Shown here: piece by piece, positions 11,579 through 24,667 of the stretch
Numbering within the stretch: the stretch's first letter is position 1
Layout: each line of letters opens with the position of its first letter
The notes under the pieces: generated by a model
Told to the model about the DNA's origin: nothing
What the model saw: only the letters and a program-made list of their open reading frames with translations
Database searches by the model: none
From: Rotaria macrura
Lineage: Eukaryota; Rotifera; Eurotatoria; Philodinida; Philodinidae
Assembly: GCA_900239685.1 (NCBI GenBank)
Contig: OENT01000038.1
Location: forward strand, 1 to 64,000
Reading direction: 5' to 3'
DNA: 64,000 nucleotides
Position numbers and translations under genes: made by a program

Positions 11579-13056
11579 TCATGTGAAATTTGAAGTTCTT
11601 TTTTTAAAATAATATTCTTTAAAGCGTTCTCGAAACATATTTGATGATAAATAGTAAAAGACTAAATTAACAGAATGTGTCGTTAACAAAGGAATAATAG
11701 AAAAATAGTTCATAGATTGCCAAAGCTTTCTAACATGTTCATCATTTGTGTATGTTTGAATCATAATCGTTGAAATACAATTTGGTAATGTACAAAAAAT
11801 AAAGCAAATCGATATAACTAACAAACTTATCGTTATTTGTAATTGCATACACATTTTTTGTGAACTTGCTGTTGGTGGCGATGTGAAGATATTTGCTGCC
11901 AATGGTCGTTCATATTTCGATTGTATAGTTAATTGTTTATTTGCCATTGATAATGTTTGTGTTTCAGTTGCATTAATAGGCTCATCACCATTCAATAATA
12001 ATTTCTCTGATAAATAATTTACACGATCCATTGGCCAATTACCTGTAATAGTAAATATTAGGATGAAAAATGAATTAGAAAAATCATCGTTCTAAACTTC
12101 TTTTTTTTTAATGCTTATAATCTTTCATACTCAATTTAAAACGTTCTATTTTTGATTCTTAATAAAGACTTACCTTTGGGATCAATAGTATTACTAATCA
12201 TTTTATCATTTTTTGTTGATAAAAATAGTTCATGTTGATCTTCACTTGTTAAGTAATTCTCTGTTGAAGAAGATGCAAATGTTATTATTTGATTCGGTTC
12301 ATCACATACTTTTGGTACATGTTTTGATGTTTGAGGCTGGTCACCATTCATATTGGATAGAATCATGGCTTTTCTGCCATGATATTTTTTCTTCATATTC
12401 GTTTTATTTTGACAAACACTTAAAACAATGAATAAATTACATATGGCTATAATTGTGAATGGTATTATTGAATATGATAATAGATAAACAACATTTAATC
12501 GAGAATAGTTTGCTTCATACCATTTGTAACGACGAATACTACAATATCCATTTGAATCGATCGTATAGCCAATTAAATAGTGTGAATTTATTGTGGAAAA
12601 AGCAAATATTACAATGCAACAAATTGTTTTTGAAAAATTTTTTGTACAATTATGTCGATATATTGATAAACAAGATGTTGCAACAAGACGATCAATAGAC
12701 AAACATGCTAATAGACCAGCAGATATTTGACATGATAAATAATTAAAAAACAGTATTGATTTACATAAGAGTACATTCCAATTAAGAATATAAATTTCCA
12801 ATGTAATCAAAAATAAAAGTGGTGCTGTAACAACGACATAAATTGTATCGAATACAGCTATAAATATAAAATACCATTTTGATGATGATCGAGCATATAT
12901 ACGCGATTGAAATACTCTTATACATGCCCAATTTAAAATAGGACAGATAACTAAAAACAATGGACATAGAATACGTAATGACCAAAGCGATAGATGAAGA
13001 AGTAAATGGGTTGAATCGATGGTAATATTTGATGCAATGATCGTGCTCTTATTCAT
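11579..13056 (-). CDS. Rhodopsin-like (class A) G-protein-coupled receptor
   Basis: Two exons, 13056-12174 and 12042-11579, joined by a 131-nt GT-AG intron (AAAG/gtaagt ... ttacag/GT), encode about 448 aa. TM1 starts around residue 20. The TM3 cysteine is in WNVLLCKS, and its partner in loop 2 is in SNGYCSIRR. The G-protein motif DRY reads DRL (SIDRLVAT). TM5 is YLLSYSIIPFTIIAICNLFI, followed by a long hydrophilic third loop of about 130 residues that holds the intron. TM6 has FCTLP in place of CWxP, and TM7 reads VNLVFYYLSS in place of NPxxY. N-terminal glycosylation sites (NKS, NIT) precede TM1. It is most like peptide receptors; the ligand is unknown. It is complete and apparently functional. 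The altered DRY and NPxxY suggest a lineage-specific receptor. Confidence 0.85.
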
Positions 13057-15581
13057 ATTATTTATGATCTACAATATGTTATATGTGTTTTCTGAATCTT
13101 CGACGGGGAATAGATACTTTGTGACGTATCATGATTTTTGAAGGCCGATTACAAGAATAACTATACGAAGAATGATTATGGAGTGTGTGTGTGTGTGTGT
13201 GTGTGATATGGAAATTTTCTGAGTTTGAACTTATTAAGGAAAGAAAAATATAGAAAGAAAACGAGAGATTTATGTGTTTTTCCACACCAAAAAAAAAGGG
13301 TGTTGCTCATTATTTGACATTACTGCTTTCTTTATTCTGTTTTCTTAATAGTCATAGTTTTCTTTATAACTGTCAAAGTTATTTTCTCACTCGAATAATG
13401 TAAGATGACGTATGAATTTGTCTACTTTTTTTTCCTGCATATTCTCCAATGTCTGATGAATGATAGATGCGTGGCTTCTTCATTCAATAAATAGTAGGTC
13501 TTCAACGAAAAATGATAAATAATGACATTGGCATGCTCCATACTGAGCCATGACGGATAAATGAGCTTTCTAGCACGACATAGAGCACATATATATAGAG
13601 AGAGAGATAGTAAAACTGTTAACAAGCACATAGAAATACATGATTTTTCAAAAAGTATGAATCGATACTCTTTCTGTTGAATAAAGAAAAATGAATGGTA
13701 GATTTCTTGAAATACTTTTCAAAAAGTACATCTTTATTCATCACTATTACATAGGATAGAACAACTGTCAAAGAAAAGAGTGGATAGAAAAGGAAGCGGT
13801 ATATAAAACTATGAAGGCACAAATGATTAACTAATAACTACTGTTGTTTCAAATTTGATAGTTGCTTTTTCTCGTCTTTTGTCTTAGTCTCGCATTTATT
13901 TTCTTTCTATCGGTCGTCCACTTATTATTGTTTCTTCTCTAGATATCTTCACTTTATTTTCTCTTTCTCTACTGATCGATTCTCTTTTCAACATAAATGC
14001 TTCTATGTCTTGAATTAGTCTTATGGCATTATTTTTCGGTGTAGATAATAGAAAGACAAAAAACAAGTTGAACTCATATTCTAGAATACGTGAAAGTAAT
14101 TATGAAACAAACATTAATTTTATTAAATAGAATCATGCGTATGAACATCGTATCGATCCATTTCATGGCATTAAATAATTACCAGTCATCTCAATCACTA
14201 GCTCTTCGTTTTCTTGTTTTTTTCTTCATCTTTTGTATCTCTCTCTCTCTCTATCTCTGCGTCTCTCTCGCTTTTTCTTTTCTTCGTTTGTTGATCATGG
14301 GATGAAAGTGAAAAGGATATAATTATACGAAAATAGCTAAAAAAATATATCAAGTACACTTTTTTTCTATGAATAGCAAAGAACAAGTTCTGGTCTATAA
14401 GTGGAAAACAGAAAGCAACATATCATCGTTTGCGAAAAATCTATGAATATAGATAAAGTGATGCCTTGAATCATGTGTTTAAATGAATCTTACTATAGAA
14501 TGTAAAGAGAATAACAATATTTACGAATGGCGACCTATATTCATCAGAGACTGATTGAAATTCGAACTGGAAAACCATGCAGCTATATTAGTCCTATATA
14601 TAAAATCTTAGTCAATGAAGTAATATTCTTCATTACAGTTCTATGAGGAATTAGAAGGAAAAAAGAGTATCAAGAGAAGTTTGTATGTTCGTCTCCTTAT
14701 TTTCTCGCTATTATCAAGTTGAAATTGAATTACTTCGTGCTTTCTTTTAAGACCAGAAAGAACCATGATGAAAACAGTAGATCGTTTTTCTTTTAAGAAC
14801 ACTGCAATCTCTCAACGGAAAGAACAGACTAACAATAGAAAAATATATAGTAACTACTGTTTCTATGTCTTTCATATGAATATCTACATTTTGACGCTTT
14901 TAACTACTAGTTGGAGAGGAAAATTAACCATAGCAATCATGTATACGCTATCTCGATAAATGTTATAATAATGTTTCTTTCATTCAAATCTGCCAGAAAA
15001 TCTTCGTCGTTTAAGATTAGAGTATCGCCGTTTCCGAAAAAAATACGATTAGTATACTCTTGAGTGTCGCTCAAGAGGTATATCGACAATCCGAGGAAAA
15101 AAACGAAAGGGATCTAACTAATTAAGTGTCGTAATTTCGTCGTCGTCTTAATAGGAAAACATACCATGATATATTTCTATCGTTCCATATAGATAAATAG
15201 TGAGCGAATGCTCTTAAGAAAACTTCATTCTCTTTCGGCATAACCGAAATCCAACAAGTGTTGATGAAAAACAGTTTATAAGTAGAAAGAGAATATATAC
15301 CGAATGGTATTGATTAGCATGACTAGAAATATTGATCGAGGATTGTCTTTTTAATTACCATCAGTACACATTTTTCGAATAGATTTAAGGTTTTTGCTAC
15401 TGAAAAAAGATAACAACTATTTTAGTGATTTATTATTATTATTTCTTGAGTCATTTTCATTGCATATTTGCTTAATTTAATGAACTAAGTCGAATTTTCT
15501 ACAACACTCGATATGTCAAGCGTGAAGAAGATAGTGGATCTATCTAATTCATGAAATGTCTAGTCACACAATATAGGCTAT
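13057..15581. other. Intergenic upstream of the GPCR; simple repeats only
   Basis: It contains a (GT)n run at 13183-13204 about 130 bp upstream of the GPCR start, a short AT/AG run near 13590 and a CT-rich tract at 14235-14275. No credible gene or RNA was found. Confidence 0.5.
13183..13204 (+). repeat. (GT)n microsatellite
   Basis: Eleven uninterrupted GT units in the probable 5' region of the GPCR gene. Confidence 0.95.
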
Positions 15582-15589
15582 ATTGATGG

Positions 15590-15794
15590 TAGTGATGCAC
15601 CAGTAGCAGTATTACTGGTTTTATAGGTACCAGCTTTTCTAGTTTATCAGCACCACTAATACCAACACGTATTAGTATTGGTGGTTTCAGTTAGTGGAAC
15701 TTTCAATACTGGTGCGTGTTGATACCAATGATCCTGGCAAACTAGAAAAGCTGTTACCCATAAAACCAGTAATACTGCCACTGGTGCATCCCTA
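15590..15794. mobile_element. 205-bp hAT-type MITE
   Basis: The left end is TAGTGATGCACCAGTAGCAG and the right end, reversed, TAGGGATGCACCAGTGGCAG. Arms of about 60 bp share TATTACTGGTTTTAT and CAGCTTTTCTAGTTT. The 8-bp duplications are attgatgg (15582-15589) and attgatag (15795-15802). TAGRGATGCACC ends and 8-bp duplications are typical of hAT elements. Confidence 0.88.
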
Positions 15795-15802
15795 ATTGAT
15801 AG

Positions 15803-17728
15803 TTACAATTCTAAATATAAATATACATGTCCTAGAGAATATATTTCACGTATGAAAAAAACAAAATGTATTATCAAAACTATTTAAAATTCAGAATGAA
15901 TGAGACATTCAATGTCTGTATTTTTGCTAACATTTTCGATAAGTATAAATCGAATCAATTGTGATTAAGTTCTACAATTAATGGAATGTACTTATTTTCA
16001 GCGTATCATATTCTGATTTTTAACAATCTCTAAGTTTAATATTAATCCGACGAACAGATTCTGGTTTGACTTGTGAAGGAGTTTCTTCAAGTGTGAGACC
16101 CGATTTCTGTCTGATAATATAAATATTACAATTTTTAGAACACTCGATGAGCCGATGTTAATCAAGTTTTGTGTCAGTTTTCCCATTAGAACCCCATATG
16201 AGAACAAGCTGATTGAAATTGCTTGTGAATTTATTTTACGTATTTGATAAGATTTGTGTGAGTTATTAGAAAGTTGTCACTACGAAGATACTGAACGTTA
16301 TAATATTCATTGAAAAGTAATGATTATGTCACATGCGATATTCTACGTTTACACTATTTTAAGCACAAATTAAGGTTCAATCTCAGAATATATAGCGTCA
16401 GTTTTCTTTTAGGCAATGCTTGGAAGCGTGATGATTCTACAATTAATATTTATGATCATCGTAGGTTGAACTTTTACAACAGAATACCATTCCATTTTGA
16501 TTATTTTAAAAATAGAACGAAAGTGAACTATGACATAGGAAATTTTCTTAATAATAACAAAACTACTTTAACTTTGAGCACCTTTGAAGTCACAACATTT
16601 TCTGATAACTCTCTTCAAATTTATTCCGTGCAAAAAATTTCACTACTAACATCGAACAGTTTGTCTTATGTGAAGCAAAACATAACGTGATAAGAATCAA
16701 CTCGAGGACTTCAATAAACCTACATATGCCTCAACAAAAACTGAGTTTAACACTTGGATATATTGACGTTTCAATTAAATTTTCATCAGACTCAAGCAGA
16801 AATTGTGTCCACTCGAATGATTATAAAAGTAGATTGTAATGTTTGTTAGAGCTGTACTGTTATTTATTTTTCAGCATTTAATTATATTCGGTCAATAAAA
16901 CTTATTAGACAAAACGCTGTAAATAGATGACATAAAAATAGGAGAGACAAAGATCAAATTGATCTGAGACTAAACTATGTTATTCGTAACAAGCTATCAT
17001 AATTTATTAATTTAGAATTTATTTGAAATACTCAATTTCTTGTTTATAATTAACGAAAAGATTTTCATCAGAAACTTGACCTAGTTCATAGTAAACTCTT
17101 CACTATTTTTCTATCTAATTTTGTATTAATATTCATCCTCTACTTAGTACTGAACCCGTCTATATTTTCAATCGTGTTCGTTGCTATCAGAGTCAAAATT
17201 GAGATTTACTGTAAAAATTTTCTGAACATCCAAATAACATACGTATCGATTAAGCCATATCATCATGCACTATGCAGCTATGTCGGTAAATATAAAATCT
17301 GCTATTAGTTGAATCAATTTGTGACTGTGTACGATGCGAACAAAATTGAATAGATCAACTGTTTCTGTGCAATTTCAATTCTTTTTTTTATGAAAAACTA
17401 AATATTATGTATATTTAGGAAATAAAAAGAAAACAAACTGTTTGTATGAATGTCATTGACTGGCAAACATTATATTCTTATTACACTGGATCTGAAATAA
17501 TTCTTTAATCTAAATCGATATCAATCACCTTATAACTTAAGCTCATTAATATGATAAAGTTGATGTTTGATCAACATCTATAGTTTGTATATAATACATA
17601 GACGCATATAGTTACATGGAATGAACTCTATTCATGATTAAATTGTAAGTTACGAGCATGAATCAAATATGGCCACATAGTAGTTAATTGATTTTTAAAG
17701 GTGCCATGTCATATTTCATGTATCGTAC
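15803..17728. other. Intergenic, nothing recognised
   Basis: A 126-codon plus-strand open frame at 16310-16690 shows no domain or coding bias I trust. Otherwise AT-rich filler. Confidence 0.45.
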
Positions 17729-17731
17729 TTA

Positions 17732-18102
17732 CCCAGTGAAAAATATTCTCGGATTTCAATCAAATTATTTTGCACCAAAATCCAATCCTCAATCCGATTG
17801 ATAATCTTGATTATGATCGATCACCATTAAGCCCAAACTTGATGTTATTGCTAGCCCAGTGGAAATTAGATTGATTGAAATCGGATTATTTTCGAGTAAA
17901 ATCCACATTGTCAATCGATTGATAATTTTGAATTGTGCTGCAGAACAATCCGATTTCAATCAAACTGATTTCCACTTGGCTAGCAATAACGTCAAGTTTG
18001 GGCTAAACGGTGATCGATCATAATCAAGATTATCAATCGGATTGAGGATTGGATTTTGTTGCAAAATAATTTGATTGAAATCCGAGAATATTTTTCACTG
18101 GG
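17732..18102. mobile_element. 371-bp foldback element with a nested palindrome
   Basis: The first 40 bases (CCCAGTGAAAAATATTCTCG...) are mirrored exactly at the right end. Arms of about 170 bp are nearly perfect inverted copies (TAGCCCAAACTTGA, TGATCGATCACC). The centre (about 17853-17984) starts CCCAGTGGAAAT and ends ATTTCCACTTGG, so it looks like a second, inner palindrome. TTA flanks both sides (17729-17731, 18103-18105). Confidence 0.82.
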
Positions 18103-18105
18103 TTA

Positions 18106-21100
18106 TTCGGGGTGCGAATTCGTCTGCTTACAAATATCTTAGTGAACGCATTGAAAAAAAAACAATAAAACTGATTAGACGAACAAGATTGCCCTTTAGT
18201 GGATCAGAATTCGTATTTGACCATTTACTAGATAGCTTCTTATAAAAAAACAAATCCTTTACGAAATTCATTGACTAACCTTATTCATCGAATAGTGATA
18301 GATTAATGACAGAGACGACAGTTGTTGTTAGGATCATTTATATAGTGTGAACGTTTTCAATATTCTTAACAGTAAGTTGATTTTTCCCACGAAAAACAAA
18401 TCATTGATCGTATGTTAAAGTTTGACACACGGGAAACAATTTAATATACTGTTGTTTCTCTCTAGGATACATACGTTGCTTCATTTGAGGATTCCCTCTG
18501 TCGATAGACCAAATATCTTTAATCAGGATGAAATATGATGACTATAATTCTTTCAACAAAAAAAGAACAAACGAAAAGTTTTCTTTTATCTTTCTCTGTC
18601 TGAAGTTAGCACTCTTTACTCTGTAGAATTTGAAACTGTCTGTTATGCTTATTTTATTCTTCACAATCATAACTAAGTAAATTATAATGATAGAAATGAT
18701 TGCAGCATAGACAACAAACATACTATAGTAACCTCAGCATCAGTATTTGTCAAGAAATTACATTTCTCGATCTAATCGATGAAGAAAGCTTGCTAAACAG
18801 ATTACTTAACCCTCTTTTCATTTTTTTGTGGTCTCTAGAGAGTATCTGTAATTCTAACCAGTGGAGATTCATTTATAATTTAACTCTAGAATGAAAACAG
18901 CGTTTCTGACAATGACCAAGTACTATTTTCTTAAAGTAAAATCATGTCGTATATTGTCTTCTTGCAATAGAGAAAATCTATCTAATTAACTTTTCTATAA
19001 GAAGAAATGTTTGGAAATTACCTAGAATAAAAATACTGAAGAAATAAATTGCTTCTCTATTTTCACCTCCGTCTAAACATGTTAAGACTTTTGCATTTTT
19101 TTTTCTTTTTCTAATTTTTAACATTCTTCTCGTTATTTGTTCCATTTTTTTCTTGATAAATATTAAAATTATTCTTTTTAAATAGATTGCTAAAGAGCTT
19201 TCTCTTATGTTTTATTCGTGTAGTCATGATATTCATATTACAACAATCTTTAAACAGAAAGCCCTGCAACATAGTAGAACAAAGATTGATGCAATTAAAA
19301 TAAACGAAAAACGAAAAAAAAAACCCTTGCTTTGAGTTTATCACGTTGCTAAAATTATAAAATATTCTGCTCTTCTCACCGTTACCAAAATAAAATTCTT
19401 CTTGTACTTGTAATATCAAATAAAGTTCTTTATTATAATATTTTTCTTTCACTCAAGTTTATATTTGTATTGAAATAACTGATTCGACCTAATAACATGT
19501 TATCTTGCAATATTTGTCTGCTCAAATTTCAACACAAAAAATTAAGTTACACTGAGTGCAACTTATAAGAAACACGACATACAGAAATACATATAAATTA
19601 TAAACATTTCTACTGGATGACTCTCTTTGAAAAACTAGTCAAATAATTTTGTTGACCGTTACATCTTAGTGAGAACTGGTTTTCAATGTGGATTCAGTGT
19701 TACAGCAGCAATTATATTACCATGATTTTATTCTAGTCAGAGTTTAATTTTAAAACACATATCAGTTTAACTCTGTAAGTATCATTGAAGGATATCTTTT
19801 AGATAGAAAATTAATTTTAGATGATAACTGTTTTTGTCATTCTATTTATATTAGATGATATAGCATGCCATAGATTGCTTTGAAATATTTTTGATTACAA
19901 TGAAAAATATGTAAGTACATGCGTGTATTTAATTAATAAATAACTGAAATTTATTATACAACGCAATACGCAGATCGTAAGATGGATTAGAAAAATGTGC
20001 GCATCAGATATATTGTTGAAATTTTCTCAAATAATATTAAACTTTATTGAGGAACATAATATAAGGATTAGTATTGGTGAACTATTTTAAGCACTTTTAA
20101 TTTCAATACAATATAGATCAACCTGTAATTTAACGAGAGTACTTAATTTTGTATAATCTAATGTTATCGTAAGATATTGCCATGATTTTCTCTATCATTA
20201 TAGGAGCATAACATGTTCACAAAATTCTTACTTACTCAAGTTTTAATCATGTTCTCATAAAATCAAAGCGTCTGACGTAATCTTTATATATCAAACTATA
20301 AGTGAAGGCAATGATTAATTAATCGCTTTTTCATTTACATTCAATGAAAAGATCTTTTTCGTTAAACATCTATCAACAGGAAATAATTATTAACACAGAC
20401 TCGTCTGATTGCATTCGACAACATATGTATATAATATGGAAGCTGACTTGTGCTCAATAGAAAGCAATTTTTTTGAGTGCTCATAATTAATCAATCTGTC
20501 AATTTCATAGTGCTGTTTTGGGTAAAGTTATCATGTTCTAGTCTTCTTTGCCTATTAGATAATGAACGTTTCTTCTATGGTGTGCATCTAATTCTTACTA
20601 TTGAGGATAGCTATCTTCATGTGATGCGCTATTTCGATGACAATCAACGAAGCGAAGACTATTAAGTCGATACTCAATCTATTACAGTTATTTATATAAT
20701 TTTCTTTTTGAAATACAGTTAACTGAATTGGTTCATTGGATCATACAGTCGAAAATATATCAATTCAATTGTAACTAATTTTTAATTGATTATTTTCTTC
20801 GAGTTCCTCTCAACACAATCGATACTATTTGTACCAGAAAATTAAATTAATTCGAATGAAGATTTGGCTTATATGAGAGTTTTAACAAAATGCTAGTGGC
20901 AAGACAATTCCATTGTTGTCGAATTCTCAGGTTAGATATTGTGATTAATTTCAACTTTCGTTTGAAGAGTTCAATCGAATTGTAACATTTCAGTGTATCA
21001 TAAAGAATTTTATTTTCTTTTCTATCTAAAGAGTAGCTTTTCATCTTAAATAATTCATACAAATCCACACATGTACATTCTTACGGTCTGACATATCTAA

Positions 21101-22370
21101 GCCGGTACATGAAGAATCTGCGGTGAACTTTTCAATTCTTTGATGTCATATGCGACCAATACATTCATCAGAGAATATGTAGAAGAACGATCTATGATTC
21201 AGTGAAACTTTTTTCTCGACTCTCATTTCATAAAGTTAACCTTTTTGTTTGCAAGAACATATCAAGATGGGACGCAAGACATTGCATTCTTCATTATGAA
21301 AAGTTCCAATTTTTATGTGAAGAAAAACGTAATAAATTCGATACTCCAAAAATCCTCGCAGAAGATGAACAGTCATATACACCGCATTATACATTAGCAT
21401 AATAAAAGCAAAGCATAATTAAAAGCCACATTTTCTCAAATGACCTGCATATGGATGTGATATTTTAAAGAAAACAAACGGCTCTATTACTTGAGTACGA
21501 AAAATATCATTTGATTCTTTATTTTAGTAATCCTTTCGTCTGCTTGAAAAGTTGTAGCACAGTCATGAATTTAAATAAAAAGCGCTTTTATGAACACTGA
21601 GTTTCATAATTGAACAAAACCTAAAGAAAAGAAAAGAACTTTTCAGAAGAGTTTTGTTTCATAGAAATTTTACCAAATTAATTTTATTGTACATTCGTTT
21701 TGATTTTCGATGATTAGATTTAAGACTATCTTTTCATGAAGATGTTTTACTTTCGATTTACTGGACTAGAGTTCAATATACTTTCTTTTTGATACTGAGA
21801 AGAATAGCTAGTACTCAATGTTATTGATCTTTAAAACAGTACGTTGAATTCGATGAAATCATGGAAAACATCTTGAATAATATTAAGTATGACAAAAAAA
21901 TGGCAATACAAGTAGTCTGCCAAAAAAACTGCTTCTTTGGAAGAATGCATCACATTAGTTAATTAGAACATTTAGCCAACATAGACGATAGCGAAGAATG
22001 TAAATGTGAATGAACGAAAAAAAAATGAATATATTCAAAGTAAGATATAAGGTTTCTATGACATACTCTCAACTTTTGATGAATAATCAAGTTCATAGCT
22101 ATGATGCATGATTTTGCAAAGCCAAGTTTTCCGTTGTGTCCTATCGTGATATTGGTCTATGTTTGATGTTCATCATTAAAAAAAGACAATTGACATAAAT
22201 CGATTCTTCGTTCAGAAGAAATGCATAGAAAACATTGTTCAATGACTCTAACTATGACGTTAGATAATAATGAAATAGTAGCACTTTTCTTAAACAAGTC
22301 TCTCATTGGATTAACGATGTATTATAATAACAACATTTCTCGTGTATTTTATGAAACACACGTAACAAGT
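18106..22370. other. Intergenic, nothing recognised
   Basis: About 4.3 kb of AT-rich sequence without a supported gene. Open frames of 60-113 codons are unrelated to anything I know and lack splice-consistent neighbours. Confidence 0.45.
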
Positions 22371-22979
22371 TTATGTTATTTTTAGTTTGTTTTCAACCAA
22401 TAAACTAAATTTATCTATTTTACTCATATTTGCTGTCATCTTTTCATTGGCTATTGATACAATTTTTGAAATATAATTTTGATCAACACATAATTGTCCA
22501 TCGATCACAAGTGGTACTTCTAGTACGTGAGTTGAACGTATAGCAAGTGTAATTTTTCCTTGATTGGACATGACTAAGCCAGAATTTCTATAACCACATT
22601 CAAGAGCAATATTAAGTAGAACTTTAGCACATTCTAACGTTCGACAAATAACATGTAGAATAAATGCTTCAAATTTAATTGAAATCATATCAATGTCTTT
22701 TGGTCGTTGTTCTAAACAATTCAATATAGCATTGAGATCAGCTTGTTCATGTGTAACATATAGCCATTGACAATCACTTTTTGTCGATGATGTTACAATA
22801 GATGATGAAGAAAACACGAGTGTTCGGCCAGAACATGAAGAACTTGTATAATAATCATTGTGATTATTTATTCGATTAATTAAATTAACAATATAATCAT
22901 CGATCGAATGTTTCCGTGATAAGTCTTCTTTATCGTTTGATAATGCATCGTGTTTCCATTGATCGAAATGTTTAGACAT
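22371..22979 (-). CDS. TYW3: tRNA wybutosine-synthesizing protein 3 (TYW3-like methyltransferase)
   Basis: A single exon of 202 aa. TYW3 is the S-adenosylmethionine-dependent N4-methyltransferase of wybutosine synthesis at position 37 of tRNA-Phe, in the cytosol. Family signatures are visible in order: FDQWKHDALSNDKEDLSRKH at the N-terminus, the SIDDYIVNLINRIN helix, the YYTSSSCSGR motif near residue 45, WLYVTHEQAD, then IKFEAFILHVICRTLECAKV, GYRNSGLV and IRSTHVLEVPL. Length fits the TYW3 core without the extra C-terminal extension of some homologues. The start is the first ATG in frame (22977-22979), directly before SKHFDQWK. It lies 230 bp downstream of the FUNDC1 stop on the same strand. 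Identification is confident. Confidence 0.93.
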   Translation of the reverse strand: MSKHFDQWKHDALSNDKEDLSRKHSIDDYIVNLINRINNHNDYYTSSSCSGRTLVFSSSSIVTSSTKSDCQWLYVTHEQADLNAILNCLEQRPKDIDMISIKFEAFILHVICRTLECAKVLLNIALECGYRNSGLVMSNQGKITLAIRSTHVLEVPLVIDGQLCVDQNYISKIVSIANEKMTANMSKIDKFSLLVENKLKIT

Positions 22980-23207
22980 TATGTTCTTTTTTGCTATTCG
23001 AATCAATCAAAATCTACAATTGTTATCGTTTTCATTGACATAGATATATTCTTTGTAAAAAAAATACATTTTAATTTCTTTGTCTTTTTCTTTTGATGCC
23101 ATGAATATACAAACAGTTAGATATACAGAATCAATAAAGTTACAAAAATGATGTATATGCAGTTTTGAATTTTAAAAAACAATCGATTTCTTTTCTATGA
23201 ATTCTTA

Positions 23208-24477
23208 TTATTCAAAAGCAACACCTAGTAGAAAACCACCGATGAATGATGATGTTATAGCTAAATTGCCAAATGCAAATCGTTTTAACTAAAATAAAAA
23301 GGAAATATATAGGTGTAAAATATTATTAACTAAAAATCTAAGACAAACACCGATGCCTTCTCATCAAATTTTGTTATTCTTTATGATATTGAGTTGAAGT
23401 GTGGTATTTATGCGCATGACAACAGAATCTAATTGCAACCTTCAATTATCCTTTCATCGTTTAAAATGAAGTCTTTTCATTATGAAGAACAGATGAACTG
23501 CAAAATCGGTATTTGTCATTGTGACATTTCAGTATATTTATTCTCAATCTAAGGCAATTCCATAATTATTTTCTTTTTCTGTTGTTCAAGTTCATGATAC
23601 CTTACCTATGCAAAATCGTAAGACTTTATAAATTCTGAGATGATGATTCCATATGGCAGTACGACTAGTTTTAATTTGTTTAATACTACTATTCTAGAAA
23701 AGTTCCGAATGGACTAATCACTAGGTGGTAAAATGTAGGGTGTGATGTGATGCATTCGATAACAACTAATTGTGACAGGCATGAAACCAAAATATGATCA
23801 AGATATAATAACGAATATTGACATCTGACAAGCAATTATTTAGCTACACAATCATCTATTTATATACATACTGAATCAATAACACTGACTGGCGATTGAT
23901 CAATGAACGTTTCAATATCTTCTCCATCTACATTTGTTGTAGTTGACTGTGGAAGAGTCGACATTGCTGCACGTTGAACGGTATTTATTTGTTGTTGTGC
24001 TCGATCACGTAATCGATCGAAATGTATATCAACATAACCAGATTGATTTGCAAGCTGAATAAAGACAATACTCAAGAGACCAAAAATGAACTAGGATTGA
24101 AAATAAATACTTACAGTCAAACCAATGATAGAGGCACCGATAGTGAAGGCTACCATTTTGCTGGCTTTTGCAAAAAAATAACCACTTGCACTACGATCAA
24201 ATTTAATAGTGGGTTTGATTTATATGAATTTCATTCTACTTACAGACCCGACATACCACCAACAACAGCTTGCTTTTCTGGACTTAATAGAGTGATTTCA
24301 TGAAGCGTACGCTGAATAATTTGATTAAATCTACGATTATGATGATCATCATCATCACGAATCGAATTACCAACTAAACTTTAGATTTTAGATTTATTCA
24401 AAGTTTATTGGTAAATCCGAACCTGTACGAGATGGAATAACTGCTGGACTTCGATGATTAGTATTATTTGAGTCCAT
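23208..24477 (-). CDS. FUNDC1: FUN14 domain-containing protein, FUNDC1-like mitophagy receptor
   Basis: Five exons (24477-24423, 24373-24244, 24190-24115, 24054-23872, 23288-23208) give 174 aa in frame. FUNDC1 is an outer mitochondrial membrane protein that binds LC3/Atg8 during hypoxic mitophagy. Family features: SPEKQAVVGGMSGLASGYFF and the first FUN14 membrane helix, KASKMVAFTIGASIIGLT, then LANQSGYVDIHFDRL matching the conserved SGYxxIDW block, and a C-terminal helix with SSFIGGFLLGV. Most introns have good sites (gtaagt twice, gtatgt); intron 1 is 49 nt with a weak gttcgg donor, so exon 1 is the least certain. The N-terminus has an acidic run (RDDDDHH) but no YxxL at the vertebrate position; FNQI just downstream is the only LIR-like core. 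Intron 4 is about 580 nt. Confidence 0.9.
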
Positions 24478-24667
24478 AATAAGGAAAAAAAAATAAAAAC
24501 CAACGCCAAAATAGAGTCAAATAGAAAATTTAATCTAGAAAAAACAAGAAATTCTCTTTTAAAAAACAAAATCATGGAGAAGATTTTTCGAAAGAGAAAA
24601 ATTTGGACGGAATTCATTTCATTTAAAAGAACTATTCAATGAAAATGTATTTATCACTTGAGATTCA

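Noticed and set aside
16310..16690. 126-codon plus-strand open frame
   Set aside because: Asn/Phe/Tyr-rich as expected from AT-rich non-coding DNA, no motif, no splice partners.
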